Shown here piece after piece: positions 27,055 through 39,159 of a stretch of DNA of 64,000 bases. Under the pieces are notes generated by a model. The model was not told where the DNA came from and did not search any database. It worked only from the letters and a program-made list of their open reading frames with translations. The stretch's first letter is position 1, and every line of letters begins with the position of its first letter. This DNA is from Thermus altitudinis (GTDB lineage: Bacteria; Deinococcota; Deinococci; Deinococcales; Thermaceae): NCBI RefSeq assembly GCF_022760835.1, contig NZ_JAKTNQ010000003.1, positions 52,890 to 116,889 of the forward strand. The letters are read 5' to 3'. The position numbers and the translations under genes are program-made.

Positions 27055-27792
27055 ATGCGGCTTAAGGACAAGGTGGTGCTGATCACTGGGGCGGCCCATG
27101 GGATCGGCCGGGCCACCCTGGAGCTTTTTGCCCGGGAAGGAGCGAGGCTGGTGGCCTGCGATCTAGAGGAGGAGCCGCTAAGGGAGGCGGCGGAGGCCAC
27201 GGGGGCCTTGGCCATACCCATGGACGTGGCCGATCCCAACTCGGTGGAGAGAGGATTCCAGGAGGCCCTCGAGGCCCTGGGCCGCCTGGATGGGGTGGTC
27301 CACTATGCGGGCATCACCCGGGACAACTTCCACTGGAAGATGTCCTTGGAGGACTGGGAGGCTGTGGTAAGGGTGAACCTCACGGGAAGCTTCCTGGTAG
27401 CCAAGGCGGCTTCCGAGGCCATGCGGGAGAGGAATACGGGTTCCATCGTGCTCACCAGCTCCCGGGTGTACCTGGGCAACCCGGGGCAGGCAAACTATGC
27501 CGCCTCCAAGGCGGGGGTGGTGGGGCTTACCCGCACCCTGGCCTTGGAGCTTGGGCGGTACGGCATCCGGGTCAACGCCCTGGCCCCTGGCTTCATTGAA
27601 ACCCGCATGACCGCCAAGGTGCCGGAGAAGGTGCGGGAGAAGGCCATCGCCGCCACCCCCTTGGGCCGAACGGGCAAGCCTTTGGAGGTGGCCTACGCCG
27701 CCCTTTTCCTGGTTTCCGACGAGTCCAGCTTCATCACCGGCCAGGTGCTCTTTGTGGATGGGGGGAGGACCGTGGGGGCGGCTCCTGCCTGA
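27055..27792 (+). CDS. Short-chain dehydrogenase, FabG-like 3-oxoacyl reductase
   Basis: A 245-residue SDR. The NADP loop is TGAAHGIGRATLE. D61 (MDVAD) and the motif HYAGITRDN (NAG-like, with Tyr for the usual Asn) follow. The catalytic triad is Ser in LTSSRVYLG and YAASK, and VDGGRT closes the family pattern. FabG enzymes reduce beta-ketoacyl-ACP or CoA. The TetR-type operator in front suggests a role in fatty-acid or related degradation rather than housekeeping FabG. Confidence 0.9.
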   Translation: MRLKDKVVLITGAAHGIGRATLELFAREGARLVACDLEEEPLREAAEATGALAIPMDVADPNSVERGFQEALEALGRLDGVVHYAGITRDNFHWKMSLEDWEAVVRVNLTGSFLVAKAASEAMRERNTGSIVLTSSRVYLGNPGQANYAASKAGVVGLTRTLALELGRYGIRVNALAPGFIETRMTAKVPEKVREKAIAATPLGRTGKPLEVAYAALFLVSDESSFITGQVLFVDGGRTVGAAPA

Positions 27793-27824
27793 GGGCTTAG
27801 GCATTAAGGCCCGAAAGGGGAAGC

Positions 27825-28991
27825 ATGGATTTTTCCCGGTTGGATGCCTTTTTAACCAGGCAGGTGGCTGAGGGCCTTCTGCCCGGGTATGTGGCCTTGG
27901 TGGCCCGGGGGGGAGAGGTGGTCTACCACGGGGTGGGGGGTTACTTGGACCCGGTGAAGGGCTTACCCATGCAGGAGGATGCCCTTTTCCGCGTGTACTC
28001 CATGACCAAGCCCTGGGTTTCCGCCTTGGCCCTCACCTTTGTGGAGGAGGGCGGCCTTTCCCTTCTGGACCCTGTGGAGAGGTATCTGCCCGTCTTCGCT
28101 GGGGTAAAGGTGGGACGGGAGGTGGGGGAGGAGGTGGTCCTCGAGCCCCTGAGGCGGCCCCTCACCGTCTACGACCTCCTTCGCCACACCGCGGGCTTCA
28201 CCTATGGGGTCTTTTTCCGCTCCCCGGTGAAGAGGCTCTACCTGGAAGCGGGGGTGGATCGGTTTGACCTGTCCCGGGAGGCCTTCTTGGAGCGGCTTGC
28301 CGCCTTGCCTCTCCGCTTCCAGCCTGGGGAAGCCTTTGAATACGGGCTTTCCACCGATGTGCTTGGGCACCTCTTGGAGGCCCTTACAGGTAAAAGCCTG
28401 GCGGAGCTCTTGGCGAAGCGGGTGTTTGCCCCTTTGGGGATGCGGGATTCGGGTTTTCTAGCCCAGGACCTTTCCCGCTTGGCCAGGCCCTTCCTCCAGG
28501 ATCCGGAAACGGGTAGGTCCATCCGCCTCATCCCCGTGGAGGCGGAGCCGCCCCGGTATGCGGGGGGCTTGGGTGGCGTGAGCACGGCCTTGGACTACCT
28601 GCAGTTCCTGGAGGCCCTACGCACGGGCCGGGGCCTCCTACATCCCCGCCTATGCCGCCTCATGACCCAGGACCACCTGGGCCCCCTGTACGAGGCGGGG
28701 TTGCGGCGGGGCCTGGAGTACACCCCTGGCCCTGGCTACGGCTTCGGTCTGGGGGTGGCGGTGCGTTTGGGCCATGGGGGTTTGGCCCCAGGGAGCCCCG
28801 GGGACTTCTACTGGTGGGGGTTTGCCGGCACCTACTTCCTGGTGGATCCTGCCCTGGAGCTGAGCGCCTTGCTGTTTACCCAGGCCCCCAATCTCCTTTC
28901 CCTGCTGGAGCCGGAAAAGGCCCTTCACTCCCGGCTCGGGCAAAGGCTTGGCCTGGCCTTCCGCACCCTGGTTTACGGAGCCCTTTCCTGA
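27825..28991 (+). CDS. Beta-lactamase-fold serine hydrolase (EstB-like)
   Basis: A 388-residue protein of the class C beta-lactamase/penicillin-binding-like esterase family. Ser59-M-T-Lys62 (in VYSMTKPW) is the SxxK nucleophile motif; LRHTAGFTYG and FEYGLSTDVLGHLLEALTG correspond to the region of the second motif, with Tyr in EYG. No signal peptide is seen, so a cytoplasmic esterase is more likely than an antibiotic enzyme. It is 32 bases behind the SDR gene and may share its transcript. Confidence 0.88.
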   Translation: MDFSRLDAFLTRQVAEGLLPGYVALVARGGEVVYHGVGGYLDPVKGLPMQEDALFRVYSMTKPWVSALALTFVEEGGLSLLDPVERYLPVFAGVKVGREVGEEVVLEPLRRPLTVYDLLRHTAGFTYGVFFRSPVKRLYLEAGVDRFDLSREAFLERLAALPLRFQPGEAFEYGLSTDVLGHLLEALTGKSLAELLAKRVFAPLGMRDSGFLAQDLSRLARPFLQDPETGRSIRLIPVEAEPPRYAGGLGGVSTALDYLQFLEALRTGRGLLHPRLCRLMTQDHLGPLYEAGLRRGLEYTPGPGYGFGLGVAVRLGHGGLAPGSPGDFYWWGFAGTYFLVDPALELSALLFTQAPNLLSLLEPEKALHSRLGQRLGLAFRTLVYGALS

Positions 28992-29644
28992 AGGGCCACC
29001 ACCCCCACCGCCTGGGCCAGCTCCTCGGGGAGTCGGAATACCTCCCCTGCCACCTCGATGCCCACCCCGTCTCCGGTCTCCACCACTCTAAGGGTCTTTC
29101 CAGGAACCAGGCCCAGCTTGGCCAGGAGGTTGAGGGTACCCCGGTCCTGGGCCAGGGCCCGCACCACCCGGGCTTCCCCCAAAGGGGCCTGCGAGAGGGG
29201 GAGGGCAGGGGCTTCCGGCAGGGCCAGGTCCTTGGTAGGGATGGGGTCCCCGTGGGGGTCAAAGGGGGGGTGGCCCAAAAGCTCGGCGATCCTTTCCTCA
29301 AAGGCCTCGCTGATCACGTGCTCCAGCCTTTCCGCTTCCTGGTGGACCTCCTCCCAGCCGTAGCCCAGGGCCTGGTGCAGGTAGGCCTCGAGGAGCCGGT
29401 GGTGCCTTAGGACCTCCAGGGCGATCCGCCGCCCGGCCTCGGTGAGCCGGGCCCCCTGGTAGGGGGCGTGCTCCACCAGGCCTAAGGCGGTGAGCTTCTT
29501 AAGCATCTCCGTCACCGAGGGAGGTTTAACCCCCAGGCGCTCGGCAAGCGCCTGGGTGGGCACCGGGCCTTGCCGCTCCGCCTCCAGGAGGAAAAGCTGC
29601 TTCAAGTAGTCCTCCTGGGCCTCGGACAGGGGAGGGCGTCCCAT
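28973..29644 (-). CDS. DtxR/MntR-family metal-dependent regulator
   Basis: A 223-residue repressor for iron or manganese homeostasis. The N-terminal helix-turn-helix (about 5-65: VPTQALAERLGVKPPSVTEML) is followed by the metal/dimer domain (VLRHHRLLEAYLHQALGYGW and EAERLEHVISEAFEERI, with His and Glu ligands) and a C-terminal SH3-like FeoA domain. ATG 29644 is preferred over an in-frame TTG at 29653. Its target genes are not obvious here. The stop overlaps the convergent hydrolase gene by 19 bases. Confidence 0.9.
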   Translation of the reverse strand: MGRPPLSEAQEDYLKQLFLLEAERQGPVPTQALAERLGVKPPSVTEMLKKLTALGLVEHAPYQGARLTEAGRRIALEVLRHHRLLEAYLHQALGYGWEEVHQEAERLEHVISEAFEERIAELLGHPPFDPHGDPIPTKDLALPEAPALPLSQAPLGEARVVRALAQDRGTLNLLAKLGLVPGKTLRVVETGDGVGIEVAGEVFRLPEELAQAVGVVALQERAP

Positions 29645-29673
29645 CCCCCCCAAGGTAGCACGAATCCCCCCGG

Positions 29674-30582
29674 CTAGAGGAGTTGCTCCGCCCAGGGGGG
29701 TGGACCCAGACCCAAAAGACCCTTAAGCCCCATGGCCGCTTCCACCCCCTGGGTGCCGTAGTTGTTGTTAAAAATGACGAAAACCGCTTCGGCCTTCTCC
29801 GCCAGGGTACGGGTGGCCTGGGCGAGGTCTTCCAGCTCCTCCGCCGAATAGCGCCAGTTGAAACGCTCGTAGGGCTTGAGGTGGGGGCCTTTCCAGGAGG
29901 CCACGTTTCTTCCGTGGCAGCGGAGCACCGCCACGGGATGGGTGGGCTCCAGGACCCGGGGTGGGGCCTCGGGGTGGGGCGGGGCGTCCACGCTCACGTG
30001 GATGAGGCCCAGCCGCAGAAGCTCCTTCTTCACGAAGCCCCAGGCCACGTACCACCTGGGGTTGCGGAACTCCACCGCCACCCAGTAGCCCCGGGTCCTT
30101 TCCGCCAGGTGCTCCAGGTACTGGAAGCTACGGGGCTTGGGTTCGGTCCAGGGGGGGAGGCCAAAGTGCAGGTAGCCCAGCTTGCCCGCTTCCCGTAAAG
30201 GTTCTATGGCGGCAAAGAAGCGGTTCCACGCTTCCTCCACCACCTCCTTGGGCACTTCCCGTTGGGAGAGGTGGCCTTCCTGCCGGGGCAACAGGGTGCG
30301 GAGGTCCTTGGGAAGCGCAGGGGCCTCGAGGCCGTGCCCCGTGAAGGCAGAAAAGGCCTTCACGTGGAAGAGGAAGCCCGCTGGGGTCCTTTCCGCCCAC
30401 TTGGCCACCACCTCCCGCCGGGGCAGGGCGTAGAAGGTGCTGTCCACCTCCACGGTGTCAAAGTGGCGGGCGTAATGGCGGAGGCGTTTTTCCGGATGGT
30501 TGCGCACCTCAGGCGGGTACCAGCCGGAGTTAAGGAGGGTCTCGTCCGTCCAGCTGGCGGTGCCTACGCGGATCTCCGCCAT
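29674..30582 (-). CDS. DUF72 protein
   Basis: A 302-residue DUF72/YecE-type TIM-barrel protein. It opens IRVGTASWTDETLLNSGWYP and has HYARHFDTVEVDSTFYALP, then VAVEFRNPRWY and the C-terminal VFVIFNNNYGTQGVEAA. The role is not established; a link to Fe-S or nucleic-acid metabolism has been suggested for the family. ATG 30582 gives the standard start; the frame remains open upstream to 30618 without a usual N-terminus. Confidence 0.88.
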   Translation of the reverse strand: MAEIRVGTASWTDETLLNSGWYPPEVRNHPEKRLRHYARHFDTVEVDSTFYALPRREVVAKWAERTPAGFLFHVKAFSAFTGHGLEAPALPKDLRTLLPRQEGHLSQREVPKEVVEEAWNRFFAAIEPLREAGKLGYLHFGLPPWTEPKPRSFQYLEHLAERTRGYWVAVEFRNPRWYVAWGFVKKELLRLGLIHVSVDAPPHPEAPPRVLEPTHPVAVLRCHGRNVASWKGPHLKPYERFNWRYSAEELEDLAQATRTLAEKAEAVFVIFNNNYGTQGVEAAMGLKGLLGLGPPPWAEQLL

Positions 30583-30680
30583 GCTCCCATACTGGCAAAA
30601 GGCGGGGAAGGGGGGCAAGGGTTACCGAGGGGTTGCCGGGTCCCGGGCCTGCGTCCCCTGAGGGTGGGGGCCCTACTGTT

Positions 30681-31025
30681 TCATACCGCCTCGGTCAGGG
30701 CACTCTTGGCCTGGCGGGCCAGGCGAAGGAGCTCGTGGGCCAAGGCTTCCAAGGCCCCCGGCCGCAGGCGGAAATACGTCCAACGCCCCACCCTCACCCC
30801 TTCCACCAGCCCGGCCTCGCGAAGGATGCGGAGGTGGTGGCTTACCGTGGGACCGGAAAGCCCAGTCTTCTCCTTCAGGTGGCAGAAGCAGACCCCGTAG
30901 GCGCTTCCGCACCGCGGGTCAAAGGCGGTGTGCCCGTCGGGGAGCTCGGCCAGAAGCCGGACGATGGTGAGGCGGGCGGGGTGGGCCAGGGCCTCGAGGC
31001 GGCTTTGTGCGAGATCGTGTTCCAT
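30681..31025 (-). CDS. ArsR/SmtB-family regulator, probable arsenic sensor
   Basis: A 114-residue winged-helix repressor. LEALAHPARLTIVRLLAELP leads to GVCFCHLKEKTGLSGPTVSHHLRIL; the Cys pair Cys46-F-Cys48 lies at the alpha3 position where ArsR proteins bind As(III), and Cys39 is nearby. VRVGRWTYFRL is the wing. It diverges from aioB-aioA, and AT-rich inverted repeats fill the gap, so it is the likely regulator of arsenite oxidase. The start at ATG 31025 has a close GGAGG; a GTG three codons upstream is an alternative. Confidence 0.9.
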   Translation of the reverse strand: MEHDLAQSRLEALAHPARLTIVRLLAELPDGHTAFDPRCGSAYGVCFCHLKEKTGLSGPTVSHHLRILREAGLVEGVRVGRWTYFRLRPGALEALAHELLRLARQAKSALTEAV

Positions 31026-31093
31026 AGCCTCCACATTAGCCAGAGGGGTCCTGGGACAAAGTGAAGGAAAACAGGTTATGAGTGGTAAGGGTG

Positions 31094-31113
31094 TATTTTT
31101 ATGTGTGAAAATA
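31094..31113. promoter_or_regulatory. AT-rich inverted repeat, candidate ArsR site
   Basis: TATTTT (31094-31099) and AAAATA (31108-31113) with eight bases between, in the most AT-rich patch of the window. ArsR/SmtB operators are usually AT-rich inverted repeats of this size. It lies about 70 bases upstream of the regulator start. Confidence 0.4.
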
Positions 31114-31179
31114 GCCCTTCGGAACAGGCTTAAAGCCGCGATACCCCCCAGGAAGTATGTGAAATCGTCGGATCCTGGG

Positions 31180-31209
31180 TTGACAAATGTCCCTGGCATT
31201 TGATAGCCT
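31180..31209 (+). promoter_or_regulatory. aioBA promoter with overlapping inverted repeat
   Basis: TTGACA (31180-31185) is followed 18 bases later by TAGCCT (31204-31209), with TG before the -10. Between and over them, CAAATG (31184-31189) and CATTTG (31197-31202) form a perfect repeat with a seven-base spacer. A repressor bound here would block polymerase; ArsR is the natural candidate. Confidence 0.65.
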
Positions 31210-31235
31210 TCAATCGCACCCAAGGAGGTGTAGGT

Positions 31236-31718
31236 ATGACACAAACCCTTTCCCGTAGGCGGTTTGTAAAGCTTACAGCGGCGGCCACCGCCCTCTTTAC
31301 CGCAGGGGGCAAGGCCCAGTTGGGGTATGCTCCCAGCCTCACCTACCCGGCGGTGAAGGTGGCTAATGTTTCCCAGGTGAAGACGGGCCAGCCCGTTACC
31401 TTCAGCTACCCGGATGCCTCCAGCCCCGCCATCTTGGTCAAGCTGGGTAAGCCGGCCGTTGGGGGTGTGGGCCCTGGGCGGGACATCGTGGCCTATTCCG
31501 CCCTTTGCACCCACATGGGCTGTCCTGTCCAGTACGAGGGGGGGAGGTTTATCTGCCGGTGCCACTACTCCATGTTTGACCCCGCCAAGGCCGGCCAGAC
31601 CTACCAGGGCCTGGCCAGCTCCTGGCTCCCCCAGATCCCCCTGCGCGTGGACGGTAAGGGCGACATCTATGCGGTAGCGGTGGCCGGCCTCATCTGGGGC
31701 CGTGTCAAGAACGTTTAG
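31236..31718 (+). CDS. aioB: Arsenite oxidase small subunit (Rieske)
   Basis: A 160-residue Rieske [2Fe-2S] protein exported by Tat: the N-terminus has SRRRFVKLTAAATALF. Box 1 is C91-T-H93-M-G-C96 and box 2 is C107-R-C109-H110. The ligands are Cys91, His93, Cys107 and His110, with Cys96 and Cys109 as the disulfide found in high-potential forms. It passes electrons from the AioA molybdenum site to a periplasmic acceptor. ATG 31236 follows CAAGGAGGTGTAGGT. aioA starts 12 bases later. Confidence 0.93.
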   Translation: MTQTLSRRRFVKLTAAATALFTAGGKAQLGYAPSLTYPAVKVANVSQVKTGQPVTFSYPDASSPAILVKLGKPAVGGVGPGRDIVAYSALCTHMGCPVQYEGGRFICRCHYSMFDPAKAGQTYQGLASSWLPQIPLRVDGKGDIYAVAVAGLIWGRVKNV

Positions 31719-31730
31719 GAGGTATAGAGT

Positions 31731-34316
31731 ATGGCGCTCATTCCAAGAAGGGACCAGCTTCCCATCCCCCCCAAGAACGCCCGGGTGCATAACACCGTCT
31801 GCCAGTACTGCACGGCGGGTTGCGGCTACAAGGTCTACGTTTGGCCCGTGGGCCAGCAGGGCGGCCTTAAGGCCGACCAGAACGCCTTCGGCGTGGACCT
31901 GTCCCAGCCCCAGCCGCCCCTGGCAGGCTTGAGCTACACCGAGACCATGCACGCGGTCACCACGGGCAAGGATGGCCGCCAGTACCACGTGGTGATCGTG
32001 CCGGCCAAGGACAGCCCCTACAACCGGGGCAACTACTCCATCCGTGGCGGCACCAACGCCCTTACGGTCTGGAGCTTGGACCGGGGCACCCAGGACCGGC
32101 TTGAATACCCGCTCCTTCGGATTGGGGATCAGTTCCAGGCCATCACCTGGCAGGATGCCCTCACCCTGGTGGCCGGGGTCATCAAGGGGATCCGCGACCG
32201 GGATGGCAACGACGACAACATCACCGTGAAGGCCTACGACCACGGGGGCTCGGGCCAGGGCTTTGAGGATAACTACGGTCTAGGCAAGTTCTTCTTTGCC
32301 GCCCTTTCCGTGAAGCACATCGCCATCCACAACCGCCCCGCCTACAACTCCGAGGTCTGGGGAAGCCGCGAGCGGGGAGTGCACGAGCTCAACTACGACT
32401 ACACCGATGCCCGCTTGGCGGACACGGTGGTGCTCTGGGGGGCTAACCCCTTTGAAACCGCCACGGTCTTCTACGCGGAGCACATCCTCCCCAACATCCA
32501 GGGGAACACGGTGGCTGAGAAACAGGAGGCCTTTGCCAAGGGAGAGCCCGCCGAGCCCGGCTACCTGATCGTCGTTGACCCCCGGAAGACCTCTTCCTAC
32601 ACCGTCGCTGAGACCGTGGCCAAGGACCGGGTCCTCCTCCTAAGGCCCAACCTGGGCACGGACTACATCCTGGCCAACGCCATTGCCCGGGTGGTCTGGG
32701 AGCGGGGTTACTACGACATGGCCTACCTCCAGGCCCGCACCGACATGGGCCTCTTTGAGGAGTACAAGCAGAAGAGCCTCAAGCTCCAGGTGCCTTACGC
32801 CGAGTTCATGGCCCAGGTGGAGCGGATCACTGGGGTGCCCCGGGCCCAGATTGAGAAGGCCGCCGACTGGATCGCCAAGCCCAAGGCTGGCAAGTTCAAG
32901 CGCCGCACCCTCACCATCTACGAGAAGGGCATCATCTGGAACATGAAGAACTACGACCAGGTGGCGGCCATCGTGCAGCTGGCGGTCCTCACCCACAACG
33001 TCGGCCGTCCGGGCACGGGTTGCGGCCGTCTGGGCGGGCACCAGGAGGGGTATGTGCGTCCCAAGTCCCCTACCCCGGGCTCCATCTACCGGGGCGGCCC
33101 GCCGGTTAACGTGGACAAGTTCTTGGTGGAGGGCAAGGGCAAGTTCTACTGGGTGGTGGCCACGGATCCTTACCTTTCCACCCCCAATAGCCAGGTGTTC
33201 CGCAAGCGCATCCACGAGCGGACGCAAAAGCTCACCAGGGCCTTGGGCCAAGGCGGGGAGCCAGGAACCATCCAGGAGCGGGTGAGAAAAATCCTGGACG
33301 TGCTCTACTCGGATCCCGATGCCCTTTTCATGGTGGTCCAGGACATCTACATGACGGAGACGGCCAGGGATGCCCACCTGATCCTGCCTGCTGCCGGCTG
33401 GGGCGAGGCCAACGAGACCTCCATCAACTGCCAGGGCCGGCTCCTTCGCCTCTACGAGAAGTTCATGGACCCGCCCGGCGAGGCCAAGCCCGACTGGGAG
33501 ATCTTCAAGCTGGTGGGCCTCCGCCTTGCCGACCTCTACCGGGCCGAGGGCAAGGCCCAGGAGGCGGCCAAGTTTGAGTTCGGCAAGAACTGGAAGACGG
33601 ACGAGGACGTTTTCCTGGCCGGGGCCGAGGAGTTTAAGGACAACCGGGTGAGCGAGGAGGATGAGGCCACCCTCGAGGCCGAGAACTACAAGGGCGTCAC
33701 CTACAAGTTCCTCAAGGAGGTGGGCCAGCAGGGCATCCGCACCCCCGTCCGCCGCGATCCCAAGACCGGGAAGCTGGTGGGTACGGTGCGCCGGTACACC
33801 CACAAGTTCGGCACCCCCGACGGCAAGTTCAAGTGGTACGGCTCGGACGACTGGGAGGGCTACCCCGCTGAGGTGGCCAAGTACCTGGAAGGGGAAAAGG
33901 CCAAGCAGTATCCCTTCTGGGTCACCACGGGGCGGGCCCAGACCATCTGGCAGACGGCCTACCACGACCGCCACTTGCCGGTAAAGGCGGCGGCCTTGCC
34001 CCTGCCCTATGTGGAGATCCACCCTGAGGACGCCAAGCGGCTTGGCCTCCAGTCCGGGGACCTGGTGGAGGTGTACAACGAGGAGGGGAACGGCACCTTC
34101 ATGGTTTACGTGACCGATGCGGTGAAGCCGGGCCTGATCTTCCTGGTCATGTACCACTGGCGGGGTACGTCCAACTCCCTCACTTCCGGCTACACCGATC
34201 CCAAGACCACCATCCCCTGGTACAAGGGGACCCGGGCCAACCTGCGCAAGCTTGCGGGAAGCATCCCCTCGGTGCAGCAGACGGCAAGCCTCCTGCAGCA
34301 GAACAAGTTTGACTAA
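31731..34316 (+). CDS. aioA: Arsenite oxidase large subunit (molybdopterin)
   Basis: An 861-residue DMSO-reductase-family enzyme that oxidises As(III) to As(V). C24-x2-C27-x3-C31 with Ser near 103 in place of a fourth Cys is the [3Fe-4S] pattern peculiar to arsenite oxidase, in VCQYCTAGCGYKVYVWPV. No Cys or Ser Mo ligand motif is seen, as expected. It lacks a signal and would ride through Tat with AioB. YDHGGSGQGFEDNYGLGKFF and TGRAQTIWQTAYHDRHLP are further AioA landmarks. A strong terminator follows. No cytochrome c or AioXSR genes are adjacent. Confidence 0.94.
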   Translation: MALIPRRDQLPIPPKNARVHNTVCQYCTAGCGYKVYVWPVGQQGGLKADQNAFGVDLSQPQPPLAGLSYTETMHAVTTGKDGRQYHVVIVPAKDSPYNRGNYSIRGGTNALTVWSLDRGTQDRLEYPLLRIGDQFQAITWQDALTLVAGVIKGIRDRDGNDDNITVKAYDHGGSGQGFEDNYGLGKFFFAALSVKHIAIHNRPAYNSEVWGSRERGVHELNYDYTDARLADTVVLWGANPFETATVFYAEHILPNIQGNTVAEKQEAFAKGEPAEPGYLIVVDPRKTSSYTVAETVAKDRVLLLRPNLGTDYILANAIARVVWERGYYDMAYLQARTDMGLFEEYKQKSLKLQVPYAEFMAQVERITGVPRAQIEKAADWIAKPKAGKFKRRTLTIYEKGIIWNMKNYDQVAAIVQLAVLTHNVGRPGTGCGRLGGHQEGYVRPKSPTPGSIYRGGPPVNVDKFLVEGKGKFYWVVATDPYLSTPNSQVFRKRIHERTQKLTRALGQGGEPGTIQERVRKILDVLYSDPDALFMVVQDIYMTETARDAHLILPAAGWGEANETSINCQGRLLRLYEKFMDPPGEAKPDWEIFKLVGLRLADLYRAEGKAQEAAKFEFGKNWKTDEDVFLAGAEEFKDNRVSEEDEATLEAENYKGVTYKFLKEVGQQGIRTPVRRDPKTGKLVGTVRRYTHKFGTPDGKFKWYGSDDWEGYPAEVAKYLEGEKAKQYPFWVTTGRAQTIWQTAYHDRHLPVKAAALPLPYVEIHPEDAKRLGLQSGDLVEVYNEEGNGTFMVYVTDAVKPGLIFLVMYHWRGTSNSLTSGYTDPKTTIPWYKGTRANLRKLAGSIPSVQQTASLLQQNKFD

Positions 34317-34334
34317 CCCCTAACGCTCGCCTAT

Positions 34335-34359
34335 CCCCCGCCCCCAAAGGGGGCGGGGG
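34335..34359 (+). terminator. Terminator of aioBA
   Basis: A perfect 11-bp stem, CCCCCGCCCCC (34335-34345) with GGGGGCGGGGG (34349-34359) and an AAA loop, lies 19 bases after the aioA stop. The downstream stretch CCTCCCTTTCC is only moderately T-rich. Confidence 0.7.
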
Positions 34360-34573
34360 CCTCCCTTTCCTCAGGGCCCAACCTGGGGGCGCCAGGACTT
34401 GGCCATAGGGCGGCCCGGGTTTTGCGGGATCTCCCTAGCCTGCTTTCAGGTTGATCCCAAGGGGGAGGACGGAATCCTGGGGGAAGGGGTCGGACGGGCG
34501 GGGACTGTCAGGAGGGGGGTTCTGAAGGGCGGGGGCTACGTTTCCCCTATGGGTTCCGTGGGACAATGGGGGC

Positions 34574-38074
<3,501 letters not shown>

Positions 38075-38118
38075 AGGCCAAGTCTACCCACCCCTCCCGG
38101 GGAAACGTGGGTTTTCGC

Positions 38119-39159
38119 CTACACTATGGGCCTACCCTTCCACTTTTTGCCGGGAAGGAGGGCCCGAAGGTAGACGGGCAGGAGGAGAACCGGGGCCAAG
38201 GGGGTGAGGAGGGCGGGCCAGAGGGGCCCCCCTAGGGCTAGCCCCAGGAGAAGCCTCTCCCCTAGGCCCAAAAGCCCCAGGTCCAGCCGGCCCCAGAGCC
38301 AGGGAAGGGTGTAGAGGGCCAGGTGGTAGAAGGCGGAGCCCAGGAGGATGGCGGGGTTTTTCAGATGTATATCCAGGAAGTTCTTGCCCAAGCCCTCCAG
38401 GGCTTCCCGGTAGCTCCGGTACATGCGCACCCGAAAGAGTCCCGTGCCCAAGGCCAGAGCGTAACCGGGGGCCTTCCGGGCCAGGGCCACGTCCTCCAAG
38501 ACCTCCTCCTTCACCGCCCGATGCCCTCCCAGGGCGAAATACGCTTCCCGGCGAAAGGCCAGCACCTGGCCGTTGGCCACCCCCAGGCGGTGCAAAAGGG
38601 GGTGGGGGAGGAAGGAGTAAAGCCCCCCCATGACGAAGGGGACCACGGTCCCCGCGCCCAGGCCCACCACCTCCTGCCCCGGCAGGGCGGAGAGGAGGGG
38701 CCTCTTCCCCAGGCCGGCCAGAAGGCCTCCCAAGGCCCCCTCCTCCCAGACCACGTCGGCATCGGTGAAGACCAGCACCTCCCCCTGGGCCTCCTGGGCC
38801 AGTTGCCAGCAAGCCCAGTTCTTCCCCCGCCAACCCTCGGGAAGGGGGGTCCCGGGGATGAGGCGGAAGCCGGGGTGGTCCTTGCCCAAGGCCTCGGCCA
38901 CCCGGGCCGTTTCGTCCTGGGAGAGGTCGTCCAGGACCAGGACCTCGAGTGCCCCCTGCCTAAGGAGGCTGGGGAGGCTACGGCGCAGGTTTTCCGCCTC
39001 GTTGCGAGCTGGAACCAGGATGGAGGCGGTGGGCCTAGGGGGGGTAGGAAGGGGCTTAAGGCGGGGAAAGGATAGGAGGTTATAGAGGAGGGCTAGCCAG
39101 CGCAGGAGGAGGAAGAGGAAAACGCCGAAGAAAAAATCGTACAGGACAAAGGGGTTCAT
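38119..39159 (-). CDS. Carotenoid glycosyltransferase (GT2, CruC-like)
   Basis: A 346-residue family 2 glycosyltransferase with an N-terminal membrane helix (about 10-28) and two or three C-terminal helices. TASILVPARNEAENLRRSLP, LDDLSQDETARV and the DxD-like FTDADVVW lie in the catalytic domain; LEDVALARKA follows. Its place among carotenoid genes and next to an acyltransferase fits glucosylation of zeaxanthin on the way to thermozeaxanthin. ATG 39159 overlaps the acyltransferase stop by four bases. Confidence 0.85.
   Translation of the reverse strand: MNPFVLYDFFFGVFLFLLLRWLALLYNLLSFPRLKPLPTPPRPTASILVPARNEAENLRRSLPSLLRQGALEVLVLDDLSQDETARVAEALGKDHPGFRLIPGTPLPEGWRGKNWACWQLAQEAQGEVLVFTDADVVWEEGALGGLLAGLGKRPLLSALPGQEVVGLGAGTVVPFVMGGLYSFLPHPLLHRLGVANGQVLAFRREAYFALGGHRAVKEEVLEDVALARKAPGYALALGTGLFRVRMYRSYREALEGLGKNFLDIHLKNPAILLGSAFYHLALYTLPWLWGRLDLGLLGLGERLLLGLALGGPLWPALLTPLAPVLLLPVYLRALLPGKKWKGRPIV

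Noticed and set aside
32640..34157. A 505-codon open frame antisense to aioA
   Set aside because: Shadow frame; the plus strand encodes a full arsenite oxidase with all motifs.
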